DNA of 64,000 nucleotides, from NCBI RefSeq assembly GCF_000321225.1, contig NW_004451008.1, positions 227,631 to 291,630 on the forward strand, given 5' to 3'. This document shows, piece after piece, positions 59,851 through 64,000 of this stretch; position 1 is the stretch's first letter, and every line of letters begins with the position of its first letter. The DNA comes from Odobenus rosmarus divergens. Its lineage: Eukaryota; Chordata; Mammalia; Carnivora; Odobenidae. The notes below the pieces were generated by a model. It was not told where the DNA came from. It saw nothing but the letters and a program-made list of their open reading frames with translations, and made no database searches. The position numbers and the translations under genes were made by a program.

Positions 59851-59934
59851 AACATTAAAAAATGATGGCTCTCATTGTCAGTGTAGTTGGAGCAATGCTG
59901 ATTACATTGGGAAAACTACCACTTAAGATACAAA

Positions 59935-60669
59935 TGTAGGGATCCGAAGGGGTATGTGCACCCCAGTGTTTATAGCAGCAATGTCCGCAATAGCCAAACT
60001 GTGGAAAGAGCCAAGATGTCCATCGACAGACGAATGGATAAAGAAGATGTGGTATATATACACAATGGAATATTATGCAGCCATCAAAAGGAATGAGATC
60101 TTGCCATTTGCAACGACGTGGATGGAACTGGAGGGTGTTGTGCTGAGTGAAATAAGTCAATCAGAGAAAGACATGTATCATATGACCTCACTGATATGAG
60201 GAATTCTTAATCTCAGGAAACAAACTGAGGGTTGCTGGAGTGGTGGGGGGGGGGAGGGATGGGGTGGCTGGGTGATAGACATTGGGGAGGGTATGTGCTA
60301 TGGCGAGTGCTGTGAATTGTGCAAGACTGTTGAATCACAGATCTGTACCTCTGAAACAAATAATGCAATATATGTTAAGAAAAAAAAAAGAAGAAGATAG
60401 CAGGACGGGAAGAATGAAGGGGGGGAAATCGGAGGGGGAGATGAACCATGAGAGACGATGGACTCTGAAAAACAAACTGAGGATTCTAGAGGGGAGGCGG
60501 GTGAGGGGATGGGTTAGCCTGGTGATGGGTATTAAAGAGGGCATGTTCTGCGTGGAGCACTGGGTGTTATGCACAAACAATGAATCATGGAACACTACAT
60601 CCAAAACTAATGATGTAATGTATGGTGATTAACATAACAACAAAAATTTAAATAAAAAAATAAATAAAT
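59935..60669 (+). mobile_element. LINE-1 3' end: ORF2 C-terminus plus 3' UTR, carnivore type
   Basis: An open frame at 59954-60199 encodes the ORF2 C-terminus, including STDEWIKKMWYIYTMEYYAA and NEILPFATTWMELEG, and stops at a normal position. It is followed by a carnivore 3' UTR with a long G-rich tract (60243-60260), an internal A-run at 60380-60390, a second UTR unit ('gatgggttagcctggtgatg') and a terminal aataaa-rich tail. 5'-truncated and not competent for retrotransposition. Confidence 0.93.
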
Positions 60670-61049
60670 ACCCAGATATTCTGTGTGCTTAAGCCACTAC
60701 ACCACTGCATAGTTCAGATGGCAACTTTTGTTACCTCTCATGGTCACATAAAACACAAACTGGTCTTATTCCAATACAGCAAAACCATGTACCGGACTAT
60801 GCTAAGAGAGTCAAATTTTCAAATTTTCCTTCCACAAAAGTAGAGTTGCATAACATATCAAATAGTTATTTCACTTGCAAAGGGACTTGAGTAATGATAT
60901 CTTTAAAACTCTCATATTGACTGAACAAAATCATTGGGATTTTTTTTTAATTAGAGAAGACTAATAAAATTCCCACTGCAGATAAACTCATTCTAATCAG
61001 CTCCTTTATATCCACTTCCCTCCAAAACCTGTAAATGTTACTGTGTTAA

Positions 61050-61254
61050 CGGTATTTTTTAAAAAAGAGTTGTTTATTTGAGGGGGAGGGAAGAGAGTGA
61101 GTGCAGGTGGGGTAAAGGTCAGAGGGAGGGGGAAAGAATCCTCAAGCAGACTCCCTGTTGAGCACGGAGCCCAACAGAGGGCTCGATCCCAGGACGCTGA
61201 GATCACAACCGGAGCGGAAATCAAGAGTTGGACACTTAACCATCCAGATGCCCC
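61050..61254 (-). mobile_element. Can-SINE
   Basis: Inverted copy with degenerate head ('ccatccagatgccc'). Flanked by 11-bp duplication tactgtgttaa at 61039-61049 and 61255-61265. Confidence 0.92.
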
Positions 61255-61289
61255 TACTGTGTTAATAGTGTTTTAAACCAGTGTGTACA

Positions 61290-61940
61290 GTGTGATCTCA
61301 AGTAAATAAAATTGTACAGTGCAAGTAACAGTGTTTATTTCCTGGGGGACAATAAGATTTTTTCCACAATAAGCCTTAATTACTCATATAAAGAAAAGTT
61401 GTTTTGAGAAATGGTACATAAAACTTTATAAAAACATGTTATCACAAATATTTAAAAATATGTGTATCAAGTAAACTGAAATGCACCAAAAAGGTAAAAT
61501 TGTGTTTCTGAGTGATGGCACTATGAGTGATTGGTTTCTTCTTTAATGTTTCTGAACTTTACAAATTATTTATTTATTTATTTTTAGAATATTCTTAATT
61601 TTTTTAAAAAAGATTTTATTTATTTATTTATTTGACAGAGAGAGAGAGAGCACACGCACAAGCAGGGGGGAGCGACAGGCAGAGGGAGAGGGAGAAGCAG
61701 GCTTCTCGCTGAGCAGGGAGCCCAATATGGGGCTCGATCCAGGACCCTGGGATCATGACCTGAGCTGAAGGCAGACACTTAACCGACTGAGCCACCCAGG
61801 CGCCCCTACAAATTATTTATAATGATATTGCAATGTATTATGTAATCATACTTTATGATATATTATTAAATAGTGATAAATGCATTGAAAAAATTTTATC
61901 AAGATAAATGAAGAGAAAAAAGCACATCATATATTGCTGT
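61290..61940 (+). mobile_element. Old LINE-1 3' end, interrupted by a Can-SINE
   Basis: Text such as 'gtgtttatttcctgggg' and 'ttcttctttaatgtttctga' matches LINE-1 3' ends, and it resumes after the SINE at 61574-61820 with 'aatgatattgcaatgtatta'. Confidence 0.6.
61574..61806 (-). mobile_element. Can-SINE inserted in an older LINE-1 3' end
   Basis: Full-length inverted copy with a long A/T-rich tail. An exact 14-bp target-site duplication tacaaattatttat lies at 61560-61573 and 61807-61820. Confidence 0.97.
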
Positions 61941-62099
61941 ATTGATCACTCATGCCCTCTGACCAATAGATATTTATCTGTCCCTTTTAGAGAATCACCA
62001 AATCTCAGTAAGGGCTTGAGTGATCCAAGATGACTATTATTTGATGTAGGATCTATTTTTGTAATAATGTAAATACTAATAATCATAATGATAATAATA

Positions 62100-62199
62100 A
62101 TAATCTAGTATCAATGTGCCAAGCCTTTGTAATAAGCACTTTAAATGCATTGCTTCACTGGAGCTTCAGAATAATTCTATGGTACTTAGGTAAGGTATT
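62100..62199 (-). mobile_element. MIR, left part (split by an LTR)
   Basis: 'gtgccaagcctttgtaataa', 'gcactttaaatgcattgctt' are antisense MIR; continues at 62709. Confidence 0.8.
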
Positions 62200-62708
62200 T
62201 GTAGTAGACAGAATAATGTCTTGAAAATGTCCATGTTCTAATTCTTGGAAGCTGTGAATATGTTAATTCATATGGCAAAAGGCAATTAAAGTTGCAGGTG
62301 GAATTGAAATTGGCAGTCAGCTGACCTTGAATAGGGAGGTGATCCTGAATTATCTGAGTGGGTCCAATATAATCATAAGGATTCTTTTAAGTGGGAGAGG
62401 GAAGCAGAAGGAGACTGTCAAAAGGATGCCACGTAGAGACAGACTTGACTGGCCATTGCTGGCTTTAAAGATAGAAGGGGGCCCCAGCCAAGGAATGTAG
62501 ACAACCTCTAGATGTTAGAAAAGGTAAAGAAATGGGATTTCCCCTAGAGCCTCCAGAAAGGAATGCAGCCCTGAGGATACCTTGATTTTAGCCCAGTGAG
62601 ACCTATTTCAGATCTCTGACCTCCAGAACTGCAATATGATAAATCAGTGTTGTTTTAAGCCACTTAGTTTGTGGTAATTTGCTACAGCAACCACAGGAAA
62701 CAAATAAA
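62200..62708 (+). mobile_element. Solo LTR, ERVL-MaLR (MLT1-like), sense
   Basis: Contains 'agctgtgaatatgttaattc', 'ctgagtgggtccaatataat' and 'ttaagccacttagtttgtgg'. Exact 5-bp duplications gtatt at 62195-62199 and 62709-62713. It splits a MIR. Confidence 0.9.
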
Positions 62709-62825
62709 GTATTATATCCCAATTTTGCAGGTGAGCAGACTAAGGCTTAGAAGAGTAACGTGATGAAGGTCGCATATAAGTGATTATGACAACTCCAGCA
62801 TTTGAATTCAGATTGTCTGATGATA
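62709..62825 (-). mobile_element. MIR, right part
   Basis: 'ttttgcaggtgagcagacta' and 'cagcatttgaattcagattg' complete the antisense MIR. Confidence 0.8.
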
Positions 62826-63677
62826 GCACTTGTACCCTTGGGCACCTGGCCTCCCTGGATCCCCAGATGTTTGTCCAGCAGCTGCCTGGACATTAAAATC
62901 TGAAAATGCTCTCATCGGTAGCCCCCTGCACTTGAGGATGGCTCTAATTGGTAGAACTGATGTCCTATATATGGTGCTTAATAAGCTTAAATTGGTTTTT
63001 CCAGTCATTTTCCCCATTGATTTATCAGGCAAAATAACCCAATTCCTCCTTTATGAGAAATACTTTTTAAATATTTGAGGTCAATAATCACTTCTCCCTA
63101 AGTCTTCTCTTCTTTGGGTGAAACAATCCCAGATTCAGTCTTTCCTTAAAAGACATTAAATTATAGCACTTTCCTGACCTCTTCCCTCTGGAAAGCATCC
63201 ACACTGTCAACACCCATTTGAGGAGCTAGCCAGTTCTTAACCTTACTTTGACTTTCTTCCGGGAGCTTATTATGCTGACCTTAACCCTTTTGAACTTGAT
63301 AATATTATTACATCTTGAGCTCTTTGATGGAAATATTTCTAAAAATCAATCAATAAATACTGATAATTTTTGGATTATCTGTTCTAAAACTTGAAAATAT
63401 AGCTTGCTTTCAAGTTTCTTCTGATGTTATCACAAACTGATTCCACTCTTTGTTGATATGAATCATACCTTTCTTGTTTGAGCCTGGCAGGGGCTAGAAG
63501 AAAAGGTCTGTTAAGCTACAATAAGGAACTGTTCTGGCAAACCAGCAACTTTATAAAGAGGCTTTAGATCTCAAAGGCTGCTCCTGTGTACCAGTCTGAG
63601 AAACTGTGCTACCCATTCCAGTGGGTTGGGGAGCCAGGAGGAAAATGAAGGAAATGCTAAGAGTCAATGTGATTTCA

Positions 63678-63856
63678 GGGCACCTGGGTGGCTCAGTTGG
63701 TAAGCTTCCGACTCTTGATTTTGGCTCAGGTCACGATCTCAGGGTCGTGAGAGGGAGCCCCTTGTAGGGCTTTGTGCCCAGTGGGGACTCTGCTGGAGAT
63801 TCTCTCTCCCCCTCTGCCCTTCCCCATGTGCTCTCTCTCCCTCAAAAATAAATAAG
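63678..63856 (+). mobile_element. Can-SINE, sense
   Basis: tRNA-like head 'gggcacctgggtggctcag' with A-box-like sequence, CT-rich centre, and aaaaataaataagt tail. It abuts a LINE-1 ORF2 fragment. Confidence 0.93.
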
Positions 63857-64000
63857 TAGGGGAAAAGCTGAGAGCGTTCCCCTTAAGATCAGGAACGTGG
63901 CAGGGATGTTCACTCTCACCACTGCTATTCAACATAGTATTAGAAGTCCTAGCCACAGCAATCAGACAACAAAAAGAAATCAAAGGCATCCAAATCGGCA
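63857..64000 (+). mobile_element. LINE-1 ORF2 fragment, reverse transcriptase domain (runs off the right edge)
   Basis: Reads in frame through [20 protein letters not shown] and [11 protein letters not shown], a conserved segment of the LINE-1 reverse transcriptase just ahead of the FADD active-site motif, which would lie beyond the window. It begins abruptly beside a SINE A-rich tail, so it is 5'-truncated or rearranged. At least 48 codons remain open. Confidence 0.92.

Larger units (their letters stand above)
40735..64000 (-). other. DGKG: DGKG intron, 5' side (partial; runs off the right edge)
   Basis: The exon preceding 40644-40734 was not found, so this is inferred to be one intron longer than 23 kb. 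It holds seven of the ten Can-SINEs, two MaLR-type LTRs, several LINE-1 pieces and ancient L2/MIR/MER5 fragments. Nothing was recognised in about 41070-42500, 42880-43260, 46920-48270, 48460-50030, 50180-51300, 52400-56110, 56550-57470 and 60680-61030. The long AT-rich repeat-poor stretch 52400-56110 would be the first place to look for conserved non-coding sequence. Confidence 0.75.

Noticed and set aside
59954..60199. 81-codon plus-strand frame with protein-like sequence
   Set aside because: It is the C-terminus of LINE-1 ORF2, so treated as part of the mobile element and not as a host gene.
63678..63760. tRNA-like sequence at the SINE head
   Set aside because: It is the tRNA-derived promoter of a Can-SINE; cloverleaf pairing is not maintained.

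Overview
This is non-coding-rich nuclear DNA of a carnivoran mammal. Ten tRNA-derived Can-SINEs carry the carnivore 'gagccacccaggcgccc' head in one orientation or the other, and several LINE-1 3' ends have carnivore-type 3' UTRs. The SINE bodies are of the caniform kind and differ from the feline kind. The young canid SINE type, whose head begins 'gggatccctgggtggcgcag', was not seen. I therefore infer a non-canid caniform (bear, seal or mustelid group). This is inference, not proof.

Only one protein-coding gene can be supported: two internal exons on the minus strand encoding part of the accessory domain of a type I diacylglycerol kinase, best matched to DGKG (gamma isozyme). In transcript order they are 40644-40734 (91 nt) and 20724-20901 (178 nt). 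Both have consensus splice sites, and their reading frames join exactly across a 19.7-kb intron. No further DGKG exon was recognised in the 20.7 kb to the left (towards the 3' end of the gene) or the 23 kb to the right (towards the 5' end), so nearly the whole window is DGKG intron.

The most notable non-repeat feature is a CpG-dense block at about 25.9-26.6 kb, inside the intron between the two exons. It contains a perfect palindromic CRE and TATA-like elements, and looks like an intragenic promoter. It could produce a 5'-truncated DGKG transcript (minus strand) or an antisense transcript (plus strand).

The rest is a layered record of transposons: L2 and MIR fragments (oldest), hAT-type MER5/MER3-like and Tigger-like DNA elements, three solo MaLR-type LTRs, several LINE-1 3' ends, and Can-SINEs (youngest). 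Several insertions are nested, and where target-site duplications can be read they confirm the order of events. Simple repeats include (TG)n(GA)n, (CA)n, a 37-nt alternating purine-pyrimidine tract and a nearly perfect 107-bp tandem duplication.

No tRNA or rRNA genes, CRISPR arrays or microbial-type systems were seen, and nothing supports a new multi-gene system. Open reading frames of 60-170 codons are scattered throughout but look like chance or lie within repeats.
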